64,000 bases of DNA from Morella rubra (GCA_003952965.2 CM025850.1:16350058-16414057); one strand, 5' to 3'; shown: positions 24,315 to 36,178, numbered from the stretch's first letter. Numbers and translations: made by a program. The notes: generated from the letters alone by a model not told the origin.

Positions 24315-25723
24315 AAAACAAAAAGAAAGAGGTGTCTTTTCTTGAATCTTGATACGTACTATAATCCAAATGAGTCGCAAATACCTTAGTTAGTGCAAAT
24401 GGTATTCTTTTGTCTTTGTCCCTGCGGTCACTCTCAGCTTTTGCTGCTTTAATTTGGTGAGTCTATAATCTATTGATACATATGCTCGCATTGGCCAGAC
24501 AATTTATAAATTATTATGCATCGAATCAGAGTAGACTTCGATCAGTACAAGAGAATTAAGATCGTAATGGGGTTCATATATAGCATACTCCCCACTAGAT
24601 TCACCACTAAAATTATATATACACACGCCAAACCTCTATTTAATTTAAATTTAATTAATTAATTGATAACATTTATTTCTTAATTTATCCATTGATATCC
24701 CACGTTAAACGCAGTAGGTCTGAATTAGTAATTATGTACTCTTTAAGTGATTAATTTAGTTGCTAGTCGAAAAGAAATGGAGGCCATGTTACTTCCTTCA
24801 ACTAGATTAATGAAACTTTAGTCATGTGATTTAAAATATTATAATAAGTGCAATTTAGAGAGAGATTTTGCGGGTGCTTAAGATATCTACATAACATAAT
24901 CTTCTCAATTAATTATATCAATTCGAAGGGAGAGAGACACGTACACATATCCAACGAGCATTCCCATTACTGCTCATGTGAATGCATGTGAATACAATTC
25001 AGATTGAAAGTTGTACATGATGGCGATTTTAGAAAAAAAGAAAAAAGAGATATATATTTCCTTAAATTCCATTCTAGTTGTTCCACTTATGTTTCTTTCT
25101 TTTATGCACGAAAGAGACGTTTCATTTTTTTTCTTATCAGAAAATATTGGCGTTCACAGCTTCTAAATATTGGTTTGGTCCTATCCCTACTTTAATATAC
25201 TCAATGAATCAATTGAAGAAGTATGTGATACACGCGTGAAAGTTGGAAAGCCAGCGTGTGCGTGTTGAAAGTCAAAAGGTTTGGCCGAGGGGAAAAAAAA
25301 AGGATGGAGGAAGTCAAAAAGATGGCAGCTTTCTTGTCATGTACGTAGCCTTTCTAAATAGTAGTTGGAAATATTCTCTAGAGGCTTAGCATATATAGCA
25401 ATCCATCGAGGGGGTCAAATGCTCAAATTCTACAGGGTAGCTAGCTGACCAATTCCAGGGCAAATATAATTGCAGTGATGTGACAAAACGTTCATCGTAT
25501 AACTTCTATCTTTTTTTAGATTAAAATAATTTCCTCGAAGATTTGTAGTTGGGGTATCAAATTCAAGTATTGATATGGGATTGGGATACAATTCGTATGA
25601 AAAAAGATTGAGCAACATCGAATATTACAGAGTTCACACGACTCAACAATTAATTTAGAAAAGATTGAATGTCATGAGACCTACACATTATGTTCATCTA
25701 TCTGATCTGAAAAAAAAAATAAA
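24315..25723. other. Intergenic, no gene recognised
   Basis: AT-rich. A short open frame at 25004-25195 has no family resemblance and low-complexity Lys/Phe content. I see no promoter or RNA feature here that I can support. Confidence 0.5.
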
Positions 25724-25945
25724 AGTTAAATACACTTTTCGTCGATCGACAATTGGAGTTTCTGACACTTTACATTCAGAATTAATAATTTTGTTATATT
25801 TCGTCTCTTAATTACCAACCTTTGACAACTTACACCCACTGTTATTAATTTGAACACTCATAATTTATCTATCAAAATATTAATTTCCGTTTAAATTAAC
25901 TCTTGAAGGTACAAAGTGTATAAGGTTGTAGTTGATGGAGAAAAA
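25724..25945. repeat. Degenerate relative of the 23943-24314 inverted-repeat element
   Basis: Begins GTTAAATACACTTTTCGTC and has the same word order as the left arm (GGAGTTTCTGACACTTTAC, TTTTGTTATATTTCGTC, ACTTACACCCACTGTTA). A shortened right arm follows (TTCCGTTTAAATTAACTC, TACAAAGTGTA). It is about 220 bp, with the right end eroded. Confidence 0.65.
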
Positions 25946-26055
25946 AATTAACGAGCTAGGCTGCTTATCCTAAATTCACGTGATACACACAACGGTAGGA
26001 TTGGTATCAAAATGAAATGAAATGTAATGTAAGTACTTTAATTTGACAACAGCAG

Positions 26056-26209
26056 GTCAAGATTTATACAGTTTTTTTTTTTAGTCATAGTAGACAGCAG
26101 GACAGAGCCTGCAAGAAGGGGATTCGACCCCCGGATCTTACTCTCCCTAAGGTCCAAGGGGAGGAGATACCACATGAGCTAACGCTCAGTTGTCAAGATT
26201 TATACAGTT
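26056..26209 (-). mobile_element. tRNA-derived SINE with 18-bp target duplication
   Basis: GTCAAGATTTATACAGTT occurs at 26056-26073 and again at 26192-26209, flanking a 118-bp insert (26074-26191). On the minus strand the insert starts next to a tRNA-like head with an A-box-like TAGCTCATGTGG and a B-box-like GGGTCGAATCC. It ends in a poly-A tail, which is poly-T at 26074-26082 on the plus strand. Long variable target duplications, pol III boxes and a 3' A-tail together define a SINE. It lies about 300 bp upstream of the lipase start codon. Confidence 0.85.
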
Positions 26210-26410
26210 AATTAGTAGCCACTTAAGGTCAAGTACTAGAATGTTTAGTTTTTAAATACTTGAGGCAAGTTGAATTATTATTTTTCTTTTTTCTTTTGAG
26301 CAAGTTGAATCTTTGTTAATTCACATCTACTGGTTTTAACATTTCGCAGTCTCAGACCCGCGTGTGACAGAGTCTTCAAAGACCATATGGGTCAAGTCTC
26401 CAAATCTCCA

Positions 26411-26420
26411 TATTATATGA
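26411..26420 (+). promoter_or_regulatory. Candidate TATA box of the lipase gene
   Basis: TATTATATGA lies about 90 bp upstream of the start codon at 26509, a plausible distance for a plant TATA element with a leader of about 60 nt. No transcription start is visible from sequence alone. Confidence 0.45.
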
Positions 26421-26508
26421 CATACCCTCTCTGCCTCACTTCCCCTCAACCATTAACTGCAGCCTGTCGCCCACCAATCTGCTCGGCAAACTTCCAACAC
26501 CAACAATC

Positions 26509-28044
26509 ATGGCACTGTCAACAATGATCTATAGCCATCTTCCTGCCGCTCAATCCAGCGTGACCAGCCTGTCCATAATCCGTGCCAATCAAGCACTTGT
26601 CCTCGATCGCCCACAAACAGAGCCACCGAACCGAGCTTCACGTCTTGCCGAATCAGTACTCTCACACCTCCACCTCCATGTTGAAGCACCTCCCCGGAAC
26701 ACTCTTCCCCAATCCCATTGGGCCTCGTACAGTGAAGACAAACTCTCGACTCCAACAATCTCCCCCAAGGAGGTCATCGCGCACAAGTGGCGTGAGATAC
26801 ATGGTTCCAAGGACTGGGACAATCTTCTGAACCCTCTTCACCCTTGGCTCCGAAGGGAAATTGTCAAATACGGAGAGTTTGCACAAGCAACGTACGATGC
26901 TTTCGACTTTGATTCTTTCTCGGAGTTCTGCGGGAGCTGCCGGTACAACCGTAACAATCTATTCGACATACTAGACCTTTGTAGAAATGGATATACCGTT
27001 AGCAGGTATATTTATGCTATGTCACATATAGATATACCCAGGTGGCTGGAGAGGTCACATTTGGTGGACACCTGGAGCAAAGATTCCAACTGGATCGGCT
27101 ACGTGGCGGTCAGCGAAGATGAGGAGACACGTAGGATTGGACGGAGAGATATCGTGGTGGCGTGGCGTGGAACCGTGGCACCGTCTGAGTGGTACGAGGA
27201 TATGCAAAGGAAGCTGGAGTCATTTGGGCAGGGGAAGGCTAAAGTCGAACATGGGTTTCATAGTATTTACACTAGCAAGAGTGACTCGACTAGGTACAAC
27301 AAGTCCAGTGCCTCGGAGCAAGTTATGAAAGAAGTGAAGAGCATTGTGGAATCGTACAGGGAAAAGGGTGAAGAAGTTAGCCTTACAATCACAGGACATA
27401 GCTTGGGCGGTGCAGTGGCGCTCCTCAATGCTTACGAAGCAGCATCCACCATTCCCAACCTTCCAGTTAGCGTGCTCTCCTTCGGTGCACCTCGTGTTGG
27501 CAACATTGCTTTCCGAGACGAGCTTCACCAGTTGGGAGTCAAAACATTGCGGGTGGTAACTAAGCAAGACATAGTCCCCCGTACGCCGGGGCTTGTTTTC
27601 AACGAGAGTTTACAGCGGTTTGAATATATCACTGGGACTTTGGGGTGGGTTTACACCCATGTTGGAGCCGAATTGAAACTCGACGTTCGTTCTTCGCCTT
27701 TCCTCAAACAGGGATTCAATTTGCCCGGCTTCCATAGCCTTGAGACGTACCTCCATCTTGTCGATGGGTTGCTTAGTACTACATCTCCGTTCAGATCGGA
27801 CGCTAGGAGGGATGTTGCTTTAGTTTACAAGGCATGTGACATATTGGAGGAGGACCTTAAGGTCCCGCATTGTTGGTACCAGTTTGCCAACAAGGGATTA
27901 GTTTGTAATGGTCATGGTAGATGGGTAAAACCAAAGAGGGACCCAGAAGACATACCTACACCTGTTAGGGAAGAAAACGTCCACAAATTTGCAGTTGGGA
28001 CTCAATCTCAAGTTGTACTTGAACCACGATATAATATTGCATAA
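26509..28044 (+). CDS. Phospholipase A1, class I, chloroplast type (DAD1-like lipase)
   Basis: An intronless 511-codon gene and the only intact host gene here. It belongs to the alpha/beta-hydrolase lipase_3 family, plant PLA1 class I, which removes the sn-1 acyl chain from galactolipids and phospholipids in plastids. Some members feed jasmonate synthesis. Motifs by residue: W-x-x-x-x-G-S-x-x-W at 94-103; Y-x-x-F-A-Q-x-x-Y-D at 121-130; D-I-V-V-A-W-R-G-T at 214-222; V-E-H-G-F at 246-250; nucleophile elbow GHSLG at 296-300 with catalytic Ser298; F-G-A-P-R-V-G-N at 325-332; probable catalytic Asp354 (TKQDIVP) and His409 (FHSLETYLH). The first 60 or so residues are Ser/Ala/Thr-rich with few acids, like a transit peptide. 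The ATG has A at -3 and G at +4. The exact subclass cannot be fixed without alignment. Confidence 0.95.
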   Translation: MALSTMIYSHLPAAQSSVTSLSIIRANQALVLDRPQTEPPNRASRLAESVLSHLHLHVEAPPRNTLPQSHWASYSEDKLSTPTISPKEVIAHKWREIHGSKDWDNLLNPLHPWLRREIVKYGEFAQATYDAFDFDSFSEFCGSCRYNRNNLFDILDLCRNGYTVSRYIYAMSHIDIPRWLERSHLVDTWSKDSNWIGYVAVSEDEETRRIGRRDIVVAWRGTVAPSEWYEDMQRKLESFGQGKAKVEHGFHSIYTSKSDSTRYNKSSASEQVMKEVKSIVESYREKGEEVSLTITGHSLGGAVALLNAYEAASTIPNLPVSVLSFGAPRVGNIAFRDELHQLGVKTLRVVTKQDIVPRTPGLVFNESLQRFEYITGTLGWVYTHVGAELKLDVRSSPFLKQGFNLPGFHSLETYLHLVDGLLSTTSPFRSDARRDVALVYKACDILEEDLKVPHCWYQFANKGLVCNGHGRWVKPKRDPEDIPTPVREENVHKFAVGTQSQVVLEPRYNIA

Positions 28045-28096
28045 ATAAGAATTCTTTTTTGTTTTTCTTGGGCATAAACTAGAATTCTGTTCTCAA

Positions 28097-28366
28097 AATG
28101 AAGATAACCGGCCCATAAGGATTTTGATTTACATAACTGGGCCCAAAATGGACCAATTTGAAGAAATCCCTAAAAGATAATTAAGCCCAACAAGAATTTG
28201 TCAACCAAAAATGCGACTCACGAAGATAAAGTTTCACGATGGAAGAAAACCGTCCACTACCCAAAAAACTATGATATGGAGTAGTGAGAAGGGGAAGCCC
28301 CAGAAAGGAGCAAGAAGGAAAAAATGAAAAATTCACTATACAAAATAAAGGATAAAAAGAAGAAAG
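28097..28366. repeat. Tandem-duplicated flank, unit 1
   Basis: About 270 bp (GAAGATAACCGGCCCATAAGG to AAAAAGAAGAAAG) that recurs at 29651-29929 with moderate divergence. In both places it is followed directly by a CACTA left terminus. It begins about 50 bp after the lipase stop codon. Confidence 0.8.
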
Positions 28367-29650
28367 CACTACAACAAATAGGTTTTTGGGAAAAAAAACC
28401 CGAATTCTCCCAAAAAAGTTTTTGGGACGAATCCGTCCGTCGCCCCAACTGTCCCAACAAACCCGTTACAAAAAGTTTTTTGGACATAAATGTTGTTCCG
28501 TCAAATAAGTACCCTTCCAGGACATAGGTTTTCCTCCCAAAATCAAATTGTCATTGGAACCCTTTCAACATATAGTTGAGAATTATGTTCGAACGTCTTT
28601 TGACAAAAATATAAATTAGTTCGATAAGGAAATTTAACGTTCGAACAACTATAAAATTTTACGTCCGATATTTCGGATACCTTCCAACGCTGTAAAGTGG
28701 AACCTCCGTAACCGTTCATAATGAGTTACAATGGTCATGTGATAAACGTTCGGATGGTTTTGGATGTAAAGGAAAAAAAAATTTGAACATGTTTCTGACG
28801 TTTCGACGGATATTGTTAAATCCGTTCGATATACCGTTCAAAGAATAAAAAAGTAGCGATTCGAACATGTTATGAACGGAAACGCGAAACGTTCAAATTG
28901 GGTTCCAACGTAGGGGAGGCACATTGTATTTCAAACGCTAAAAATAACATTGGAACGATTTTTTTTTAATAAAAAAATTAAAAAATTGCTTGAAAATTAT
29001 TAAAAAAAAACATATTATTAAATAAAAAATTTATTAACAAAATGTACAATTAAATAATTAATCACAATATTCGAAACAATTAAATATAATACGCAGTAAA
29101 AAAAAATCCATCTTGGCCGTTGCGGTGGGTATAAATTGCGTTAAGACTTTTTCTAACTCTGCATGCATCATTGTCTTCCTAAATAAAAAATTGTAATCAA
29201 TATAAAGCTTAAATAATTGACAAAAATAATCACTAAAAAAAGAAATTGGCTAAATGGAAAATATATATAACTTACCTATACAAAGAAATTGTGCTAAATG
29301 ATGAAATGATATATAATAACTATCATACCTATACATCCGATTCTTTTTCCAATATTTAAGGCTGATGCAGGTGAAGGATTATATCTAATATGTTTACACT
29401 GATCATACGTATTGTGATTGTTCAAACACATTCCAACGATTCTTTTTCTATTTGAATGGCGTCGTTAGTTTTCAAATTATGTTCTAATGGTTATTGAAAA
29501 TCCGTTCCGAATGTTTTTTAGAAAATGAAACAGCGTTGTTTCATGATTTTTAAAGTTCGAACAATACTTTATTTGTTCAAATGGTTTTGTGAATAACTAA
29601 AATAATATGTAATTAAATTATAAGCATAATTTTAGGTGATGATATCAAAT

Positions 29651-30600
29651 CTGAAGATAACCGACCCATAAGGATTTGGATTTACATAACTGGGCCCAAA
29701 ATGGACCAATTTGAAGAAATCCCTAAAAGATAAGCTCAACAAAAATTCGTCAACCAAAGATGCAACCCACAAAGATAAAGCTCCACAATCGAATACATAT
29801 GATGGAAGGAAAAGCGTCCACTACCTAAAAAACTATGATATGGAGTAGTGGGAAGAGAAAGCCCGAGAAAGGAGCAACAAGGAAAAGATGAAGAATTCAC
29901 TATAAAAGGAAAGGATAAAAAGAAGAAAGCACTACAACAAAAAATGGTTTTTGGGATGGATTTTTCCGTCCCAAAAAACTCGAATTCTATTCCAAAAATT
30001 GTTTTTAGAACAGAATCCGTTTGTCACCCCAACTGTCCCAACAAACCAGTTACAAAAGATTTTTTTTGGGACAAAAATGTTGCTCTATCTCAAAAAGTAC
30101 CCTTTCAGGACGAGAAGGCTTCCGTCCCAAAATAATATTATCGTTCGAACCCTTTCAAATGGACAGTTGAGGATTATGTTTGATGCAAAACATTCGAATA
30201 GTGTTCAAACATAGGGGAGGCACGTTGTATTTTGAATGCTAAAAATAATGTTGGAACGATTTTTTTAAAAAAAGAAATTATAAAAAAATTAAATATTGAT
30301 AGAAAATTATTAAATAAAAAAATTTATCAGCAAAATGTACAATTAAATAATTACTGACAATATTCGAAACAATTAAATATAATACGCAATAAAAAAAAAT
30401 CTATCTTTGCCGTCACAGTGGGTATAAACTACTTCAAGAATTTTTCTAACACTACATCCATTCTTGTCTTCCTAAATCAGAAATTGTAATCAATATAACG
30501 CTAAATAATTAACAAAAATAATCATTAAAAAAAAGTCAGCTGAATGAAAAATATATATAACTTACCTATACATCTTCTCGATGTCATTTTCGGTAAAGGT
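29651..30600. repeat. Tandem duplication of flank plus CACTA 2 left end, unit 2
   Basis: Repeats the content of 28097-29300: flank, CACTA terminus at 29930, then text such as CGCTAAAAATAA-GTTGGAACGATT (30237 versus 28937) and AAAAAATC-ATCTT-GCCGT (30391 versus 29098). The offset falls from about 1560 to 1300, so unit 2 has lost about 260 bp. Divergence is clearly higher than in the large duplication, so this is an older event. Confidence 0.78.
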
Positions 30601-30719
30601 GATTCAATTTCAGGGTACGAAAAGCTAAGGCCCCAGACAAGACTGATGTAGGTGAATGATCATATCTAACATATTTATACCGATCATACGTATTGTGATC
30701 ATTTGAACACGTTCAAAAT

Positions 30720-31275
30720 GTTTTTTTTTTTTTACTTGTTAGAAAAATTAGAAGTTTTGCATTATGCACAACAAATCTAAATTTGAGGTGTTGGATCTCA
30801 AATAAATTTGCATCACTGTAACAATATTAACATCCACAAGAAACTAATGGAGAGAATAACAAAAGCAGATACAACATTTTCCAAACCAATATCTTTCATT
30901 ACATGGAAAGAAATAGAGAGCAACACTCGTGTAAGTAAGGCCAGACTTCTGAAAAACTTTTGGCCACACATCCGACCTAAAAAATAGTTATTTCCTTCCA
31001 AACTAGAACATGCAAAGATCTGTTCTGTAGGCCGAATTTCTAAAAGATTTTTAGAAATCCGGCCTTACTAACTCGAGCATTTATCTCGATTTCTTTCTAT
31101 ACAATGAAAGATACTGGTTTGGAAAATATTGTATCAGCTTTTGTTATTCTCTCATTAGTTTTGTGTGCATGTTAATATTGTTACGGTGATGCAAATCCAT
31201 TTGAGGCCTACACCTCAAATTTAGATTTGTCGTGCATAACACAACTTTTAATTTTTCTAACAAAATAAAAAAACG
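30720..31275. repeat. Long fold-back (inverted repeat) of about 550 bp
   Basis: The left arm (about 30733-30965) and right arm (about 31035-31268) are reverse complements at roughly 85-90% by eye. Paired landmarks are TTAGAAAAATTAGAAG with TTTAATTTTTCTAA, CAAATCTAAATTTGAGGTG with CACCTCAAATTTAGATTTG, GTAACAATATTAACAT with ATGTTAATATTGTTAC, and CCAAACCA-TATCTTTCAT with ATGAAAGATACTGGTTTGG. The loop of about 70 bp also contains the palindrome GGCCGAATTTC...GAAATCCGGCC. No coding content. It could be a MITE or fold-back element nested in CACTA 2. Confidence 0.85.
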
Positions 31276-32640
31276 TTCAAATACGTTCGAATGACCATAA
31301 TACGATTGAACAGTATAAAAGTTCGACCATTGCAAATGAACAATTTTAGCAATCGAACGCTGCGTAAAACCCATGAGAATCACTTAACGGACACTTTTAA
31401 AGTGTTCTGCGTAAAACCCATGAGAATCACCTAAAAATTCCCAATAATCCCAAACTCCTAAAACATGCATTCAACACCCTTAAATATATATGAAACTGAC
31501 CATAAGCATTTATACATCAATTTCGTCCACAAATTCAAACCACAACAACCAAAAATATATACCTAAAAAACTAAGAAATTTATTGATTAAGTTGATAAAA
31601 CTTACCTCCAAAACACAAAAAGCTCCATTTGAGTATTTTCTACAACAATAAGATAAAAAAGTAAGCTCTCTGTATAAGAAGAAAACGTTGGCAAATTTGT
31701 GGTGATTTGAGAGTTTGGACGAAATAAGGTCTCACAATCGAATATGTGATATTTGAGTTCGTGGATTTTATTCAAACGCTATTGGTTACATTAGAACAGT
31801 ACACCAAAAAGGTGCGGAAAAAAGCAGCTTAATTCGATTCTTTTAACGAATAATTTTTATTTCTACCCTTTCAAACATTTTTTAGAAAATGAAATAGTGT
31901 TTTTAAAGTGATTTTAAAAATAAAATAGTGTTTTTTATTTGAAAATATTTAAACATTAACTTATGTCAATTTTGGCAAAATTTTATAATAATAAATTATA
32001 ATGTAATTTTATCTATGTAAGTATGAAGTATAAGTATTAAGTATTTATTAAGTATTATATGTATGTGTTAAGTAATTAAGTATTAAGTTATAGGTAATAA
32101 GTAGTAATAAAAAATCCTATTACTACTAACAGATGATATGTAACTATCGTTGTAAGTATTATAGTACATGTATGAAAATCTCATTACTACATAATGATGT
32201 ACGTAACAAATTACGTGCATAATGTTATTTAAACATGTACATACCACAAGACATATATGGGAGTATAATAAAGGCAATGTGTATAAGATACTGTTATATA
32301 ATATGTATAAGGTACATTAAATAATATATAAAAGGTACTATTACATAATTTGTTTAAAGGTATTATTTAATAATATGTATAAGGTACTATTAAATAATAT
32401 CTATATGGTACTATTACATAATATGTATAATAATTTTATATGATAAAAGAACTATTTTATTATTTGTGTTCATTTTATCATTATTTTATATGATAATAAT
32501 TTTATTGTATTATTACAATATTTCCTAATATTCCGTGTTATTTTATTTTTAATCATAATTTGATTACTAAATAAAAATATACATAAACCACAAAATAAAT
32601 TGGATCATCAGCCACAAATATTATAACATGTCCAAACATA
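31276..32640. other. AT-rich interior of CACTA 2, no gene
   Basis: Contains a low-complexity stretch at 32280-32420 built on repeated AATAATATGTATAAGGTACTATTA units, plus a few GTTCGAA motifs near 31270-31360. No frame of interest. Confidence 0.55.
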
Positions 32641-32650
32641 ATTGTTCGAA

Positions 32651-33890
32651 CTGTGAGTCCAAGGATTAAGGCAATCTAAGAGGGGGGTGAATTAGGTTTT
32701 CAAACTTTTTCGCTTTTAACCTCCAAAGTTGTGTTTGCAAAGTAAATACTAATTTAGCACAAGTATATAGATGCGATAAGAGAATAAGTGCTAAATGTAA
32801 AGAGTAGGGATAGAGAAGCAAACACGTGATTTTTAGGTGGTTCGGCAAACCCGCCTACATCCACCCCTCAAGCTCCTTTACCGAGCCTTGAGGTTTTCCC
32901 ACTATCTTCCAAATAGTGTACACTCTAGCTTCCGGGTGCTAGAGAACCTTACAAGTGCTTTCCCGGGCTCAACACTCAAACCCCAAGTGATTTTCGGGCT
33001 CACCACTCACAACCCAACCAAGCTTGAGATATACCCTCTCTAAGCTTCTTCTTTAGTGAACAACCTCACTAAAGGAATCACCTCTTTTGGATAGGAAGAT
33101 ACAAGAATAAACTCTCTCAAAGAGTGGATATGAAAATGGAAAGCTTTATCTCTTTGATTCACACAATGACAAGGATAAGAAAGTGTAATTTGTGTGAATG
33201 ATATGAGAAATATGGAATAAGAAGGTTTAAGATATTTCTCAAGCTATATAAAATGATATGTGGTCGTTCTCTCTTGTTTTGAGACATTAGGAAGGTCTTT
33301 ATATAGGCCACAAATAATAACTAGCCGTTGGGGTCGATTTGACAATTTTACCGTTGTACCGGTCGACCGCTTCAACACCGCTTCAACTAGCCGTTGCTCA
33401 ACGGTCATAAAATTTGAATGCTATCAAATTTTGTCCTCATCATCCGCTTCATGTAGCGGTCGATCGCTACAAATCATTTTCATAGACCGCTATAATTAAA
33501 AAGCCATTTTTGACGTTTTTGAAATCCTTCAAAAACAACTTCCCAAAAGTATAACCAAGGCTTGAGAGTTTATATAGGGATGATTTGAAAACATTTAAAG
33601 CGCATTTTGGTTGTCAAACTTGTGATAAGAAGATTATGCACGGTTTGAAAAATATGCAAGTGTATGATTCAAATCCTTGTCAAAAGTGAAACTAAGAGTT
33701 ACAAGGTTATACCCTATGGTCTTGAATCTTCACTTTTGAGCTCCTTGCATCTTCTTGATCTTCAATCTTCTTGTCTTTGCTCTTTGATAAAAATGTCTTT
33801 GTCTTTGAAGATGTCCATTTTGTAAACTTAATCCATTTATTGAAATCATCAAAATATCGATTGTGAACAAAAGCCAATAGAGACGACTGA
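32651..33890 (-). repeat. LTR-like non-coding repeat
   Basis: At 32651 the plus strand reads TGAGTCCAAGGATTAAGGCA and then CTAAGAGGGGGGTGAATTAGG. This is the reverse complement of a familiar plant LTR ending (CCTAATTCACCCCCCTCTTAG...). The ending recurs in direct orientation at 59187-59225. The body has GGTGGTTCGGCAAACCCGCC, Pro/Ser-like runs without open frame and GACCGCTTCAAC repeats. The far end (near 33840) has TTTATTGAAATCATCAAAAT. It is probably a solo LTR or LARD-type element. No target duplication was found. Confidence 0.5.
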
Positions 33891-33949
33891 AATAAACATA
33901 AATACATTACAAAATAATATAAAAAAAACTACAGGGATTTCTTCTTTAG

Positions 33950-35060
33950 CTCCGCCACCAACTGTTGCTCGACATCATCTATCCACTGCATGATGTTTTC
34001 CCAACCAGTTGCCTGATCCTTCTTCTGTTCCTATTGCCTCAACTCAATCTCACTGAGTCTCTTCTTCATGGCTGGCAGGCTGGTGACGATGGGAGCAATG
34101 ACATTGTCGATTGCACCTACAATGCGGCACTCTATGTCCCTTAGAGGACTTACTGGTGGTGGCTGAGAACGGGCTGCTCGAGCCGAAGACCCGGCCGGCT
34201 CCTCAACAACCAAACCTCTCCCCTCCAGGCTGCGGTGGAGTAGCTGCTGTAGCTTGACTTTGTGACGCCTGTCCATATGACAAGCTGCTTCAAGTTGTGA
34301 CACCGTTGATAGCACTGAGCTAGTTAGCGGTTGGCTCATGACGCCTAACCACTACCTCAAAATCCAACATGAACCGGGTCAGCATCACACTATATGGTAG
34401 ACCCTCCTTAGCCATTGACTGAGCCTCGGCCTGGATCGTCTGAAACATGAATAGAGGGAGGGCAATTGGCTCCAACCGCGACCATCATCATCACTTGTGC
34501 TCACGGGGTGTGCACTCCGTGTAATGTTGCCGCCGGTAGATGTTATGGCAAAAGATGAGGTGAAACATGCGCCAAAACCCAGGCAGAGATTTCTGCAGCA
34601 CTGATGACTGTATCAAATAGTGATACTCTCCCGTCATTAGTAGGAAGATCTCCTCATTTGGCAATACAATTAAGGGCTTGATAGCAGGATAAGCCTGCAC
34701 TCATTTCTGGATGCCAGTGTAGTTGGCCAGGATGTCAACGAAAATCCTGATACAAACTCCCCAGATGACGACCTCCCACTTGTTAGCATCGGTGTCAATC
34801 TCCGTCAATGCAGCATAGAACACCTGGACCAGGAGTGTGTACAACTAGCTAGTCCAAGAGAGCACGAGCTCCTAGCCCTGGTGGACGAAGATTTAGCGGA
34901 TAGTACGGTTGTCAAATCACAGAAGTCCATAGTGCAAACGAGCCTCTCGATAGCAACCTGACGCTTAAACATACATGCCATTCTTTTCTTCGTACTCATA
35001 ACTTCTTTTGTCGTAGCCTGTGAAGAAGTAAAAGCAACTAATTCGGAATGCCTCAACATA
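33950..35060 (-). pseudogene. Plant-transposon-associated protein relic in CACTA 2
   Basis: Minus-strand pieces. 35059-34805 is basic and Ser-rich. 34700-34491 has LPNEEIFLLMTGEYHYLIQS and LPGFWRMFHLIFCHNIYRR. 34339-34031 has a helical, coiled-coil-like LEAACHMDRRHKVKLQQLLH and an Arg/Pro-rich linker. Position and character parallel the relic at 19800-20456, but no catalytic motif is visible. Frames change between pieces. The function is unknown. Confidence 0.4.
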
Positions 35061-36178
35061 TTCTCTTAATCTGCAAAAAAAACGTCGTTAGAACAGACAA
35101 TAACAAATTCGAATGGCAAGAAAAACATCGTTCAAATGTCGTAAAAAGTTCCAACATACAACATAAAAAACATCAAATGGATAGTATTCAAAACGTTTGA
35201 ATGGAACGTATTAAAACATCGAACGAAGAGCCTACCCATCGAATGGAATACTGTTTGAACGATAATACCTAAATGCACCATTTTAGCCAACAATAAGATG
35301 CATGGTTAAAACGTTGTGTTTCATATAAGCCGTTCAAAATACAAATATATATGTTCGAACATTGTTGCACGAAAACGAAATTGGCTGAGTTGACTTAGCC
35401 ATTTTCAAACTCCCTAAAAATACAGTGATGGACATAGTGAAAACAAAATCTATGAATTTTCTATTTTGTTATTCATACCAACTTCCGCATTAAAACGTCT
35501 GGCCAAATCAAATTAAAACTGCCAAATAACTAACTACGAAGATTCTATGCACTGCTGATTCGAAATTCCGCCCATACAGGAAGAATACAATTAAAACTGT
35601 TTTCGTGACTAGATGCGATTGTTCCATGTATTCGCAACAATTAAAAAAATACATGATGTATTAACGTTTTATTACGATTTCAATGTGGAAACTGCCTTCG
35701 AATATGTTTCGGGATGTGAACTGGCATACCAAAAGGTGTCGTGCCATTCAAACGTACTTTATTAAGAACGAATGCTGGGGATTTGGGTACCGAGATTTCC
35801 ACGTTCATTTAAACTGTTTATTATCGTTCGAACAGTTGTTGAGATCAGCATTAGAATGTCATTTATTCGTTCAAGAGCTTGCAAAATCATGTAGGTATAG
35901 TTCGAATGGATATTGGAAAGTTCAAACAAAATGACTTTAACGAACGAGTCTGTCCCTAAAATTTTTGTTTGGATGGAACCAAAAACTCAATCAATTTTTT
36001 TCGACGCTGGGTTTCTATCCCAAAAAACTTACTTCTTTTTGGCCTTGGGGCCAGATTAGTCCGTCCCAAAAAAAGTACTTTCTATTTTTTTGGGACGAAA
36101 TTGAAAATTAGTCCCCAAAGAGTACTTTTTGGGATAGTTTTTTTGGCGTCCCAAAAAGTCAAATTTGTTGTAGTGAAG

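Larger units (their letters stand above)
28367..36175. mobile_element. CACTA (En/Spm) element 2 with two left ends
   Basis: The left terminus CACTACAACAAA is at 28367, preceded by AAG (28364-28366). The right terminus TTTGTTGTAGTG ends at 36175 and is followed by AAG (36176-36178), a perfect 3-bp target duplication. TIR-proximal repeats on both sides read TTTTTGGGACGAA and TCCCAAAAA. A second left terminus preceded by the same AAG occurs at 29930, because flank and end were duplicated in tandem. Interior motifs GTTCGAAC and CGTTCGAATG recur at 28.6-29.6, 31.3 and 35.1-35.9 kb. No tnp2 is recognisable, so it is probably non-autonomous. Confidence 0.82.

Noticed and set aside
26074..26191. Functional tRNA gene on the minus strand
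   Set aside because: A- and B-box-like words are present but no cloverleaf or anticodon arm. The A-tail and 18-bp target duplication identify a SINE.
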